From: JAAYCB01 sp012744395
GTDB taxonomy: Bacteria; Planctomycetota; Planctomycetia; Pirellulales; Thermoguttaceae
NCBI GenBank assembly: GCA_028703175.1
Contig: JAQVNJ010000078.1
Coordinates: forward strand, 1-29,037
DNA: 29,037 nt
Reading direction: 5' to 3'
Shown here: positions 8,332 to 15,434 of the stretch, piece after piece
Position numbering within the stretch: position 1 is the stretch's first letter
Layout: every line of letters starts with the position of its first letter
Made by a program: the position numbers and the translations under genes
Notes under the pieces: generated by a model
Databases searched by the model: none
Told to the model about the DNA's origin: nothing
The model's input: only the letters and a program-made list of their open reading frames with translations

Positions 8332-8892
8332 ATGAGTACGAACAAATCCATCGGCGTGATCGAGCTGTCGAGCGTGGGGATCGGCTACCAGATCCAGGAC
8401 GAGATGCTCAAGGCCGCCTCGGTCGACCTGCTGATCGCGCGGACGATCTGCTCCGGCAAGTACCTGATCGTGGTCGGCGGGTTGGTCAGCGACGTGCAGG
8501 CGGCGATCGCGACCGGTCTGGAAGCGGCCGACGAGGCGATCATCGACCACCTCGTCCTGCCCAACGTCCACGAGTCGGTGTTCCCCGCGCTCGGGCAATC
8601 GGTGACCCTCGGCGGCAACCACGCCGGCGCGCTGGGCGTGATCGAGACGTTCAGCGGCACCAGCGCCCTGGCCGCGGCCGACGCCGCCGCCAAGGCGGCC
8701 CGGGTGACGCTCTTTCGCATCCACGTCGCGATGGCCCTCGGGGGCAAGGGCCTCGTGCTGATGACCGGATCGGTCGCCGATGTCCGCGCGGGGGTCGACG
8801 CGGCCGCCGACGCCGTCCGCGAACGCGGCCTGCTCGTCTCCGAGGTCGTCATCCCGCGGCCCCAGGCGGAGCTGTTTTCAGACTATCTCTGA
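8332..8892 (+). CDS. pduT: PduT-like trimeric (BMC-T) microcompartment shell protein
   Basis: A 186-residue protein of two tandem BMC domains (about 4-90 and 98-186), as in trimeric shell proteins that form pseudohexagonal tiles. Domain one begins SIGVIELSSVGIG and domain two AGALGVIETFSG. The segment LLIARTICSGKYLIVVGG (33-50) aligns with the PduT pore region, and C40 matches the cysteine that lets the PduT trimer hold a [4Fe-4S] cluster in its central pore. The C-terminal VIPRP (173-177) is also PduT-like. The ATG at 8332 fits the family N-terminus; an in-frame ATG at 8302 overlapping the pduS stop would add ten residues and has no ribosome binding site. The adjacent PduS homologue is the known functional partner, so the pair probably moves electrons across a shell. 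No other shell or enzyme gene is nearby. Confidence 0.92.
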   Translation: MSTNKSIGVIELSSVGIGYQIQDEMLKAASVDLLIARTICSGKYLIVVGGLVSDVQAAIATGLEAADEAIIDHLVLPNVHESVFPALGQSVTLGGNHAGALGVIETFSGTSALAAADAAAKAARVTLFRIHVAMALGGKGLVLMTGSVADVRAGVDAAADAVRERGLLVSEVVIPRPQAELFSDYL

Positions 8893-8952
8893 TCCGGCGA
8901 CGGGCGGGGATTGGGTTCTGAAGCCTGCCCGGCTGGCGACGCCTCGCCGCGC

Positions 8953-9825
8953 TTATTCGGCAGCCACCGGCACCAGGCGAAGCGGCGCCGGCACGGCAAC
9001 CGCCGATTCGTAGAGATTGCCGACCTGGTGGATCGCGACGGGCACGGTATAGGCCACGGTCGTCACCCCGCCGCGGCTGGCGGTCCGCCCGGTCGGAATG
9101 ATCAGTTGGGGCATGCCGCCGGACGATCCGGTCGTCTTTCCTTCGGTTGCCGGGTCGGGCGCGGGCTTCAGGCGGCTGTCGGAACCGCCGCTGTCCGACG
9201 GAGACCAGGCGCCTGCCGGCGGCGTCGTGTCGAAGGTCTTGCCCGAGGAGTAACCCGGATCGGAGGTTGTTCCGCTGGAGATCACCGTCGAGCCGGAAAC
9301 GCAGGTCGGGCAGGAGGAGCCGATGCTCGCGCCACCGATGCTCGCGCCGCCGCAGGGATCGCAGATCGTCGCGCAGGGGTTGCAGGCGGGCGACTGAAGG
9401 TAACTCACCGGCGTGACGCCGTAAGCGGCCGGCACGGCACGGTAGGTCGTGTAGGCCTCGCGGTGCAGCCAGGGGAGCAGGCTCTTCTTCTCCACCGGGC
9501 GGTACGTTGTCACCGGCATCCCCGAGCACGGATCGCAGGCGGCGACCGGCTCGTACTCGGTGCGGCTGATCCGCGAGTACTTCCAGCGGTACTTGACCTC
9601 GGGCACATAGGTCAGCTGCGACGTGGCGCACGGATCGCAGGGATTGCCGGCCGGCGCGAGCGCCGGCATCCAGACTGTCCGCTGGGCGGTGTACGGCGGC
9701 GCCAGCGTCGTCGACGATGGCGAAAGGCAGTCAAACAAGCCGGCCTGGCACACCCCAGGGGCGAACATGCCAGCAAGCAGCGTCAACCGCGCCAGGCGGT
9801 GATTGCGAGTTTTCAGGAAGGACAT
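8953..9825 (-). CDS. Secreted Cys-rich protein with CxPC pairs, unknown function
   Basis: A 290-residue protein not recognised as a member of a characterised family. Residues 1-28 form a signal peptide (basic start, hydrophobic 11-25, ending near VCQAG). The mature chain is rich in Pro, Ser, Thr and Tyr and contains five CxxC pairs: C63/C66, C97/C100, C148/C151, C155/C158 and C172/C175, four of them reading CDPC or CNPC. Between 160 and 250 it is low-complexity Gly/Ser with a short GGASI duplication. Extracytoplasmic disulfides or metal binding are possible; a thioredoxin-like fold is not apparent. A GGAG lies upstream of the ATG. It converges with the BMC-T gene and has no evident partner. 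Confidence 0.75.
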   Translation of the reverse strand: MSFLKTRNHRLARLTLLAGMFAPGVCQAGLFDCLSPSSTTLAPPYTAQRTVWMPALAPAGNPCDPCATSQLTYVPEVKYRWKYSRISRTEYEPVAACDPCSGMPVTTYRPVEKKSLLPWLHREAYTTYRAVPAAYGVTPVSYLQSPACNPCATICDPCGGASIGGASIGSSCPTCVSGSTVISSGTTSDPGYSSGKTFDTTPPAGAWSPSDSGGSDSRLKPAPDPATEGKTTGSSGGMPQLIIPTGRTASRGGVTTVAYTVPVAIHQVGNLYESAVAVPAPLRLVPVAAE

Positions 9826-10154
9826 TTGCTCGGCTCCGCGGGAAACGGACTCTAACTGATTTCAGCAGACCTCAGATCCATCCATCTGTCAAGAAGCGTC
9901 CCTGCCGATGCGCGGCGTTTGGACCGGTTGCCGTTCAAGGCAAGTTAAGCTGTAGCGGTCGTGCCAGTTCTGACGGGCTCCTTGGCGGGCCGCGCCGGGC
10001 TCCGGCCGAATTCGCCGCGGACACCGCTTGCGGCAATCCGCGGCCGACTCCGGCGCCCTGGTAGAGAAGTCTAGGTTACGATTCGGCGCCGCGGAACGCA
10101 TCCTTTCTACGGATCGCGGGCCGGGCTGGTTCAGGCCGCCCCGGGGCGCTCGGA
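9826..10154. other. Intergenic region, no gene seen
   Basis: This 329-bp stretch separates the Cys-rich protein from the ATPase operon, both on the minus strand. It is GC-rich with several short GC palindromes, but no tRNA, clear T-run terminator or credible reading frame was recognised. The promoter of the Cys-rich gene should lie here, but no convincing -35/-10 pair was found. Confidence 0.4.
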
Positions 10155-10769
10155 CTAGGGCGATCGTGGCTGGTCTTCGTAGCGGTCGTAGAGCTCGAAG
10201 AGGACCTCGCGGACGTTGCCGCCGTGCCTGGCGAAGCAGGCGGCAAGCAGCTCGCGCGTCGCCCAGCGGGCATCGCCGCCGAGCAGGCCGCGGGCGAGTC
10301 TCTCGACCGTTTCGAGGGAAGGGGCGCATCGCGCCAGGTCGGGAAGACCGATCGACTTGTGCGCTGTGACAACCAGTCCGACCCCCCCGCGGCGGCAGAA
10401 GCGCCGCAGGCCGCGGCGGGCCGCGAAGCCCAACTGCTCGTAACCGTCGACGGCCACGAGCGTTGGCCGCGCGCGGCGCGCGTCGGGCCCGAAGCGGCGG
10501 GGCAGCCGCCGCTGGCCGTCGTGCAGCTCGCAGAGCAGGACCCGCTCGCCGGCCCGCTTCCAGTGGCGGATCAGGTCGGCCAGGAGGGCCGATTTCCCCG
10601 CGCCGTGCGGGCCGACGATCTGCCCCCTGCGCCCGGCGGCCTCGAACCGCGCCAGGGCCGCCCGCCAGCCCGCCGGCGCGGCGTACGCGTAGGCGATCGT
10701 CCCGGGCCGAACGCGGCGTGTCGAGAACGGGTTTTCGCACGGCTGCTCCGGCAAGGTGACCCTCCGCAT
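10155..10769 (-). CDS. Small P-loop ATPase, last gene of DUF3592 operon
   Basis: A 204-residue predicted ATPase. It has Walker A GPHGAGKS (53-60), a Walker B-like strand LVAVDGYEQL (104-113) and a sensor-like VVTAHKS (133-139). The C-terminal FARHGGNVREVLFELYDRYE (179-198) is a helix seen in planctomycete homologues as far as I recall. The N-terminal 30 residues contain NPFSTRRVRPG, which may bind a partner. The start is set at 10769 because its ATG shares one base with the stop of the upstream gene (TGATG), typical of translational coupling; the open frame extends further upstream but only as an out-of-frame overlap with that gene. There is no membrane segment, so it is cytoplasmic. Function unknown; it probably works with the two genes before it. 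Confidence 0.8.
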   Translation of the reverse strand: MRRVTLPEQPCENPFSTRRVRPGTIAYAYAAPAGWRAALARFEAAGRRGQIVGPHGAGKSALLADLIRHWKRAGERVLLCELHDGQRRLPRRFGPDARRARPTLVAVDGYEQLGFAARRGLRRFCRRGGVGLVVTAHKSIGLPDLARCAPSLETVERLARGLLGGDARWATRELLAACFARHGGNVREVLFELYDRYEDQPRSP

Positions 10770-11170
10770 CAGGTCGGCGGGGCCTTGGCGGCGGGGACGT
10801 CGCCGAGGCGGAAGAGCCGCTGCCCGACGACCTCCCGGCCCCGCTTGAGGAACGCGCGCACGCGAACGCACCAGCGGACCTTGACAATCCTGCCGTCGTA
10901 GCTCAGCGGGCTGTTCGGCAGCGTCGTGCTGAACCGGCCGGGGCGCCGCGGATCGATCCAGTCGCCATCTTCGGCCGACAGGCGGCGGAAATCGTGGACC
11001 GCCAGGTCTTCGTCCCCCTTGCCTTCCGTGAACCACAAGACGGAGATCTCCAGGGCCTTGATCTCGTCGCGATCGATCGCCAGCATCCGGTACTCGCCGG
11101 CCAACCTGTCGCCCGGCTGGTAGATCCGGCCGTTTTCGTCCAGCCGGATCACGATCCGCGGACCTGTCAT
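10769..11170 (-). CDS. Small arrestin-like protein, unknown function
   Basis: A 133-residue cytoplasmic protein of beta-rich composition. The pattern YQPGDRLAGEY (18-28) followed by LEISVLWFTEG and the segment LPNSPLSYDGRIVKVRWCVRV (start near residue 83) resembles the arrestin/Spo0M-like beta-sandwich, in which a PG-[D/E]-x-[L/I]-x-G turn and a P-x-S-x-x-G strand are typical. The start at 11170 has an excellent AGGAGG site just upstream and overlaps the DUF3592 stop by four bases (ATGA). It is the middle gene of the three-gene operon and may be an adaptor between the membrane protein and the ATPase. The fold call is from motif pattern only. Confidence 0.75.
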   Translation of the reverse strand: MTGPRIVIRLDENGRIYQPGDRLAGEYRMLAIDRDEIKALEISVLWFTEGKGDEDLAVHDFRRLSAEDGDWIDPRRPGRFSTTLPNSPLSYDGRIVKVRWCVRVRAFLKRGREVVGQRLFRLGDVPAAKAPPT

Positions 11171-12483
11171 CTCCCCTCCTTGCCGTCTTCGCTCGGGTAG
11201 ACCAGGACGGGAAAGGAGCGCTCGTAGTCGGGCCAACCGGCGATTTTGCCGCGGACGATGAAACGCCAATTCACCTCGTTATGGGCCGACTGAAAGGAAT
11301 GCATGGCCCGCTCGGGCATCTGGACCTCGCAACTGGCTGCGAACGGCGCGGGGCGGCCCGGATCGAAGTCGTCGCGGCGGAAGACCGGCTGCTCCAGCAC
11401 GCGGCAGAGCTCCTTGCGCGTGTCCGTGCCGTGCCGGTAGGTGGCCTCCTCCTCGCAGGCCAAGAGGACCTCGAAACAGCGCAGCCGCAGCCGGCCGGTT
11501 TGCGAGACGAACAACTGGTAGCGACCCCCGGGGCGCAACGGCTGGTCCGAAATCTCCAGCAGGGTCGGGCCCACGCCGGTGGCCACCATCGCGTGCCGCG
11601 CCGCCCAAGCGACCAGCACGAGTCCCACGGCGGCGAAGATCAGGCTGAACACGGTCAGCGGCCAGTCGGGCTGCCCCCGCATGTGGCCGCGGACCGAGAC
11701 GACCAGGAGCCAGGCGACGATCCCGTTCCAGATCACCGCGGCCGCAAGCGTCGTTCCCAGCGCCACGCTCGGCGTCGCCGCCGCCGGCAAGCGAAATGCC
11801 AGGGCCGTCCCCGGACTGTCCGTCAAATTCACGCCGGCCGGGATCGCGGGAAAATCCGCCGCGCCGCTCCCCTTTTCCTCGAACGGGGCCAGCCGGGCCG
11901 CCTTCTGGGTGAACGCCGACCGGCGCTCCGCCGACTTGCCGGCCAGTAGCAGCAGGTAGACGAGGCGCCCGGCGCCGATCAGGATGAACGACACGGGAAG
12001 AATGAACAGCAGCCCCAACCACCAGCGGTATGCCCGCACGAGAACCACGCGGCTCGGGTCCTGCGGATCGTACCAGCAGACATATTCCCGGCCGACCTCG
12101 AAACGGTCGAGAATCCGCTGGTTCTCCTCGCGCCCCGCCGAATACCCTCCCGTCGCGTCGAATATCCAGATGTCGTACGTCCAAACCACGAACCGTTCAC
12201 CCTGGATCGAATACTCGATCTGAATCTCCGGCCGGTAGAGCATGCCGTCGTCCCCCTCCTTCTCGCCGATCCGCTTGTCGAGGACCAGGCAGCGGTGGGC
12301 GACGAACTCCGTGTTGGCCTGCAACTGCGGAACGACCAGCATGAAATAGAGGACGAACAGGCCGGCGACGCCGCCGACCAGGAAGAACGTGAAGAACACG
12401 GTCTCGCCGACGATCGCCAGCGTCTTCGAACCGGTCCGCCGGTGCCCCCGCTTTTTCTCGAAATAGCGAAACGTCCGCGCCAA
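11167..12483 (-). CDS. DUF3592-type membrane protein, first gene of operon
   Basis: A 438-residue integral membrane protein if translation begins at the TTG at 12483, which is preceded by GGGGAG. The open frame extends to an ATG at 12696, but a TATACT -10-like box at 12569-12574 lies inside that extension and the added residues look non-coding. Predicted membrane segments are near 27-52, 156-181, 242-264 and 277-295. Between the first two is a DUF3592-like extracytoplasmic domain (about 63-150) containing YRPEIQIEYSIQG and REYVCWYDPQDPS. The C-terminal 130 residues form a beta-rich domain resembling an arrestin C-domain (HNEVNWRFIVRGKIAGWPDYER at its end). It overlaps the next gene by four bases. 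Role unknown; sensing or assembly at the membrane would fit. Confidence 0.75.
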   Translation of the reverse strand: MARTFRYFEKKRGHRRTGSKTLAIVGETVFFTFFLVGGVAGLFVLYFMLVVPQLQANTEFVAHRCLVLDKRIGEKEGDDGMLYRPEIQIEYSIQGERFVVWTYDIWIFDATGGYSAGREENQRILDRFEVGREYVCWYDPQDPSRVVLVRAYRWWLGLLFILPVSFILIGAGRLVYLLLLAGKSAERRSAFTQKAARLAPFEEKGSGAADFPAIPAGVNLTDSPGTALAFRLPAAATPSVALGTTLAAAVIWNGIVAWLLVVSVRGHMRGQPDWPLTVFSLIFAAVGLVLVAWAARHAMVATGVGPTLLEISDQPLRPGGRYQLFVSQTGRLRLRCFEVLLACEEEATYRHGTDTRKELCRVLEQPVFRRDDFDPGRPAPFAASCEVQMPERAMHSFQSAHNEVNWRFIVRGKIAGWPDYERSFPVLVYPSEDGKEGR

Positions 12484-12568
12484 ATCGGCAACTCCCCATC
12501 CGCCTGCAACCAAACGCAATTTCGGCAGACCGCCCCGGATCGGCAAACGCTCCCACCGCCGAAATCGT

Positions 12569-12574
12569 AGTATA
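12569..12574 (-). promoter_or_regulatory. Candidate -10 box (TATACT) of the DUF3592 operon
   Basis: On the minus strand TATACT stands 86 bp before the TTG at 12483. No convincing -35 hexamer lies 16-18 bp further upstream. Its position helps decide against the ATG at 12696. Confidence 0.35.
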
Positions 12575-12815
12575 CCAAGTGCCCCGCTCTTGGGTAGGTT
12601 GCCAACGCCGCCGCACCAGGAGAACCCCGGGCGGCGCCACGATTCACCCGGAAACGCAAGCGGCGCGCCCGCCGATTGGCGGCACGCGGCGGGCATCGAG
12701 GCCGGCCCGCGGCTGGGGCGGCGGAGCGGCCCCCCGGATCGCTTGCGGATCGCGATCGATGGGAGCAGAACCGCACCCCTCCGGATGGGGCGTCACCGAG
12801 CCGAAGGCCTTCCGT

Positions 12816-12821
12816 TATACT
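12816..12821 (+). promoter_or_regulatory. Candidate -10 box (TATACT) of pcrA
   Basis: TATACT on the plus strand lies 107 bp before the GTG start of the helicase. The -35 position reads TCACCG, a poor match. It resembles the -10 box of the divergent operon. Confidence 0.35.
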
Positions 12822-12928
12822 GGTGCTGTCCATGCGCCCTGGGCGCGTCCCCCGCCCCGCGCGGAGCCCATCCAGTACGTTGCGCGTCGCCGGCCGACCG
12901 GCTGCCAGCCCCCTGCAAAGGAGTGCCC

Positions 12929-15178
12929 GTGTCCGACCATCTGCTCGAGGGATTGAACCCGGCCCAACGCGAAGCGGTCAGCCACATCGAAGGGCCGCTG
13001 CTGATCCTTGCCGGGCCGGGCAGCGGCAAGACGCGCGTCGTCACGCACCGGATTGCCTGGCTCCTGGAACACGGGGTCGCCCCGGCCCGGATTCTCGCCC
13101 TGACCTTCACGAACAAGGCGGCCGAGGAAATGCGCAGCCGAGTCGAACGGCTTGTGCCCGGCCACTCCGTCTGGGTCAGCACCTACCACCGCTTCGCCGC
13201 GCGGCTCCTCCGCCGCCACGCCGGCCTGGTCGGATTGGAGGAGAATTACACGATCTACGACGCCGACATGGCGGGCCGAGCGCTGCGGCGGGCAATCGAG
13301 CGAGCTCGGATCGATCCGGCGATGTTCAATCTCGATCAGATTCGCTCGCGAATCAGTTGGCTCAAGAGCCAGTTCACGCTCCCCGACGATTACGAACCTC
13401 GTCCCGGCTATCCGCTCGGTGAAGTGGTCCGCCGCGTGTATCCCGCCTACCAGGCGCTGCTCGCCCAATCCAACGCGGTCGACTTCGACGACCTCCTGCT
13501 CCACGCGGCCACGATCCTCCGCGATTGCCCGGAAATCCGCCGAAGCCTCGACGAGCGCCACCAATTCGTCCTCGTCGACGAGTACCAGGACACCAATCGG
13601 GCCCAATATATCATCGCCCGGGCGCTCTCGATCGACTATCCGAACCTGGCCGTGACCGGCGATCCCGACCAGTCCATCTACGGCTGGCGCGGGGCGCACG
13701 TGGGAAACATTCTCGAATTCGAGAACGATTATCCCCAGGTCCGCGTTGTCCGCCTGGAGCAGAACTACCGCAGCACGAAGTCCATTCTCCGCGCTGCCGA
13801 CGAGCTGATCGCCCGCAATCTCAGGCGGAAGAAGAAAAGGCTGTTCACCGAAAACGCCCCGGGGCCGCCGGTCCGACTGGTGATCTACGGGGACCAGAAC
13901 GCCGAGGCCCGCGCGATCGCCGAGCGGATCGCCGGCGAAGTGGCTTCCGGCAGGCGCCGGCCGCGCCAGTTCGCCGTCTTCTACCGGATCAACGCGCTCT
14001 CCCTGCCGTTTGAACGGGCATTTCGCGAGTTGGGCGTGCCTTATCAACTCGTCCAGGGAATGGAATTCTTCCAGCGCAAGGAGATCCGCGACGTCCTGGC
14101 CTACCTCCAGGTGATCCATAATCCCCGCGATGATGAGACGCTGCTCCGCGTGATCAACACCCCGGCGCGGGGCATCGGGCGGACGACGATCGAGCGACTG
14201 GCCGAGCATGGCGTGGCGAACGGCTTGAGCTTGCTTGACGCGGCGCGCGACCGCCGCGCGATCGGCAGCCTGAACAAGCGGGCGGTCGGCCAGGTGGGCA
14301 AGTTTGTCGACCTGATCGACCGCTTGGCGGCGCTGGCCGATGCGCCGATGGAGGAAATCCTCGGCCACGTGCTGACCGAGACGGGCTACAAGGAACAGTA
14401 TGCAAACGGCGAAGGCGAGGAAGACCAGCAGCGGTTGGCGAACATTGAGGAATTGCTGACCGTTGCCCGCGAGTTCGATGAGCGGCACGCGGGCGAAGCG
14501 CGGCTCGACGAGTTTCTCGAAGAGACGAGCCTCGTCGGCGACACGGACGATTGGGAGGCGGAAAGCGACCGCGTGACCTTGATGACGCTGCACGCCTCCA
14601 AGGGCCTCGAGTTTCCCGTCGTCTTCCTGGTTGCCGTCGAGGAGGGGCTCCTGCCCCACGAGCGGGCCCACGACAACGCCGACCAGGTCGAAGAGGAGCG
14701 GCGGCTGATGTTCGTCGGGATTACGCGGGCCCGCGAAGAACTGCAAATCAGCCATGCCTTCCAGCGGGACTTCCGCGGGCAGAGGAAGATCACGATTCCC
14801 AGCCGGTTCCTCATGGATCTGCCGCGGGCGGAGATGGAGATGGTCGATCGGGGGGGGCAAACGCCGGGCGGAGGCGATTGGCCAACTGCGCCCGAGCCCT
14901 CGCCTGCCGCGACGTTCCGCTCCCGCCCCTCCATCCGGTTGACGACGGCGGCCGAACTGGCCGGCGACGCCGCCTTGCCGACCGTCGCCCCCGACGAGTT
15001 CACCCAGGATATGATCGTCCGGCACAACCAGTTCGGCCTGGGACGGATTGCCGCGCTCAGCGGCAGCGGCGCGACCCGCACGGCCACGGTCGACTTCATC
15101 GCGCCGCCGGAGCGGCGCAGGTTCGTCCTCTCCAAGGGCGAGCTCCGACCGCTGAAACTTCGCCCGCTGAAACGGTAG
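12929..15178 (+). CDS. pcrA: ATP-dependent DNA helicase PcrA/UvrD
   Basis: A 749-residue superfamily 1A 3'-5' DNA helicase for repair and replication-fork maintenance. It shows the Q-motif region LNPAQREAV (9-17), Walker A GPGSGKT (29-35), motif Ia TFTNKAAEEM (59-68), VDEYQDTN (216-223), DPDQSIYGWRGA (245-256), TLHASKGLEFP (from 553) and FVGITRAREEL (595-605). The C-terminal NQFGLGRI...VDFIAPPERRRFVL region matches the PcrA tail that contacts RNA polymerase or binds DNA. The start is a GTG preceded by AAAGGAG at seven bases; the open frame runs upstream to 12590 but that extension lies ahead of the conserved N-terminus. Motif Ib reads STYHRFAARLLR where TFHSF is usual, a conservative change. 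Confidence 0.95.
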   Translation: MSDHLLEGLNPAQREAVSHIEGPLLILAGPGSGKTRVVTHRIAWLLEHGVAPARILALTFTNKAAEEMRSRVERLVPGHSVWVSTYHRFAARLLRRHAGLVGLEENYTIYDADMAGRALRRAIERARIDPAMFNLDQIRSRISWLKSQFTLPDDYEPRPGYPLGEVVRRVYPAYQALLAQSNAVDFDDLLLHAATILRDCPEIRRSLDERHQFVLVDEYQDTNRAQYIIARALSIDYPNLAVTGDPDQSIYGWRGAHVGNILEFENDYPQVRVVRLEQNYRSTKSILRAADELIARNLRRKKKRLFTENAPGPPVRLVIYGDQNAEARAIAERIAGEVASGRRRPRQFAVFYRINALSLPFERAFRELGVPYQLVQGMEFFQRKEIRDVLAYLQVIHNPRDDETLLRVINTPARGIGRTTIERLAEHGVANGLSLLDAARDRRAIGSLNKRAVGQVGKFVDLIDRLAALADAPMEEILGHVLTETGYKEQYANGEGEEDQQRLANIEELLTVAREFDERHAGEARLDEFLEETSLVGDTDDWEAESDRVTLMTLHASKGLEFPVVFLVAVEEGLLPHERAHDNADQVEEERRLMFVGITRAREELQISHAFQRDFRGQRKITIPSRFLMDLPRAEMEMVDRGGQTPGGGDWPTAPEPSPAATFRSRPSIRLTTAAELAGDAALPTVAPDEFTQDMIVRHNQFGLGRIAALSGSGATRTATVDFIAPPERRRFVLSKGELRPLKLRPLKR

Positions 15179-15196
15179 CGCCGCTTTTTCGCCGAA

Positions 15197-15433
15197 CCGT
15201 AGGGTGGTGCAGAGCGACCCAGGCCCGAACCGGTCGGCATAGCCGGTAGCGCGGCCGGGAATCGATCCGGCTGGCACGGCCGAACGGTCAGCGCCACGCC
15301 ACCGCGGCGGAATCGAACGCGCCGCGCGGTGGGCCGGCGCTGGTCGAATGGCTGGTTCGGCTTTTTTCGCCTCCGGCAGGGTGTTCCGTGGGATGAACCG
15401 CTCGGCGCTTGTCCGCTCTGGATCACCCTACGG
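15197..15433. repeat. 237-bp structured element bounded by 20-nt inverted repeats
   Basis: The left end CCGTAGGGTGGTGCAGAGCG (15197-15216) and the reverse complement of the right end (15414-15433) agree at 18 of 20 positions. Inside lies a long GC hairpin (15289-15342): CAGCGCC pairs with GGCGCTG and an inner CCACCGCGGCG pairs with CGCCGCGCGGTGG with a small bulge. The element fills the space between the convergent pcrA and LEPR-like genes, ending two bases before the latter's stop codon. It has no open frame of interest. It could be a non-autonomous mobile element (MITE-like) or a structured transcription stop. Confidence 0.6.
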
Positions 15434-15434
15434 G

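Larger units (their letters stand above)
12484..12928. other. Divergent intergenic region between DUF3592 operon and pcrA
   Basis: This 445-bp stretch separates two divergent genes. It has one TATACT box facing each way (12569-12574 minus, 12816-12821 plus). Both flanking genes have longer open frames reaching into it, but the predicted peptides are Arg/Pro/Gly-rich and unlike either family. Nothing else was recognised. Confidence 0.5.

Noticed and set aside
10770..11036. N-terminal extension of the small ATPase to 11036
   Set aside because: It would overlap the arrestin-like gene almost fully in another frame; the TGATG junction and conserved-looking MRRVTLPEQP start support 10769.
12590..12928. 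N-terminal extension of the PcrA helicase frame to an upstream ATG
   Set aside because: The 113 extra residues are Pro/Arg-rich and precede the conserved helicase start; AAAGGAG before the GTG at 12929 fits the shorter protein.
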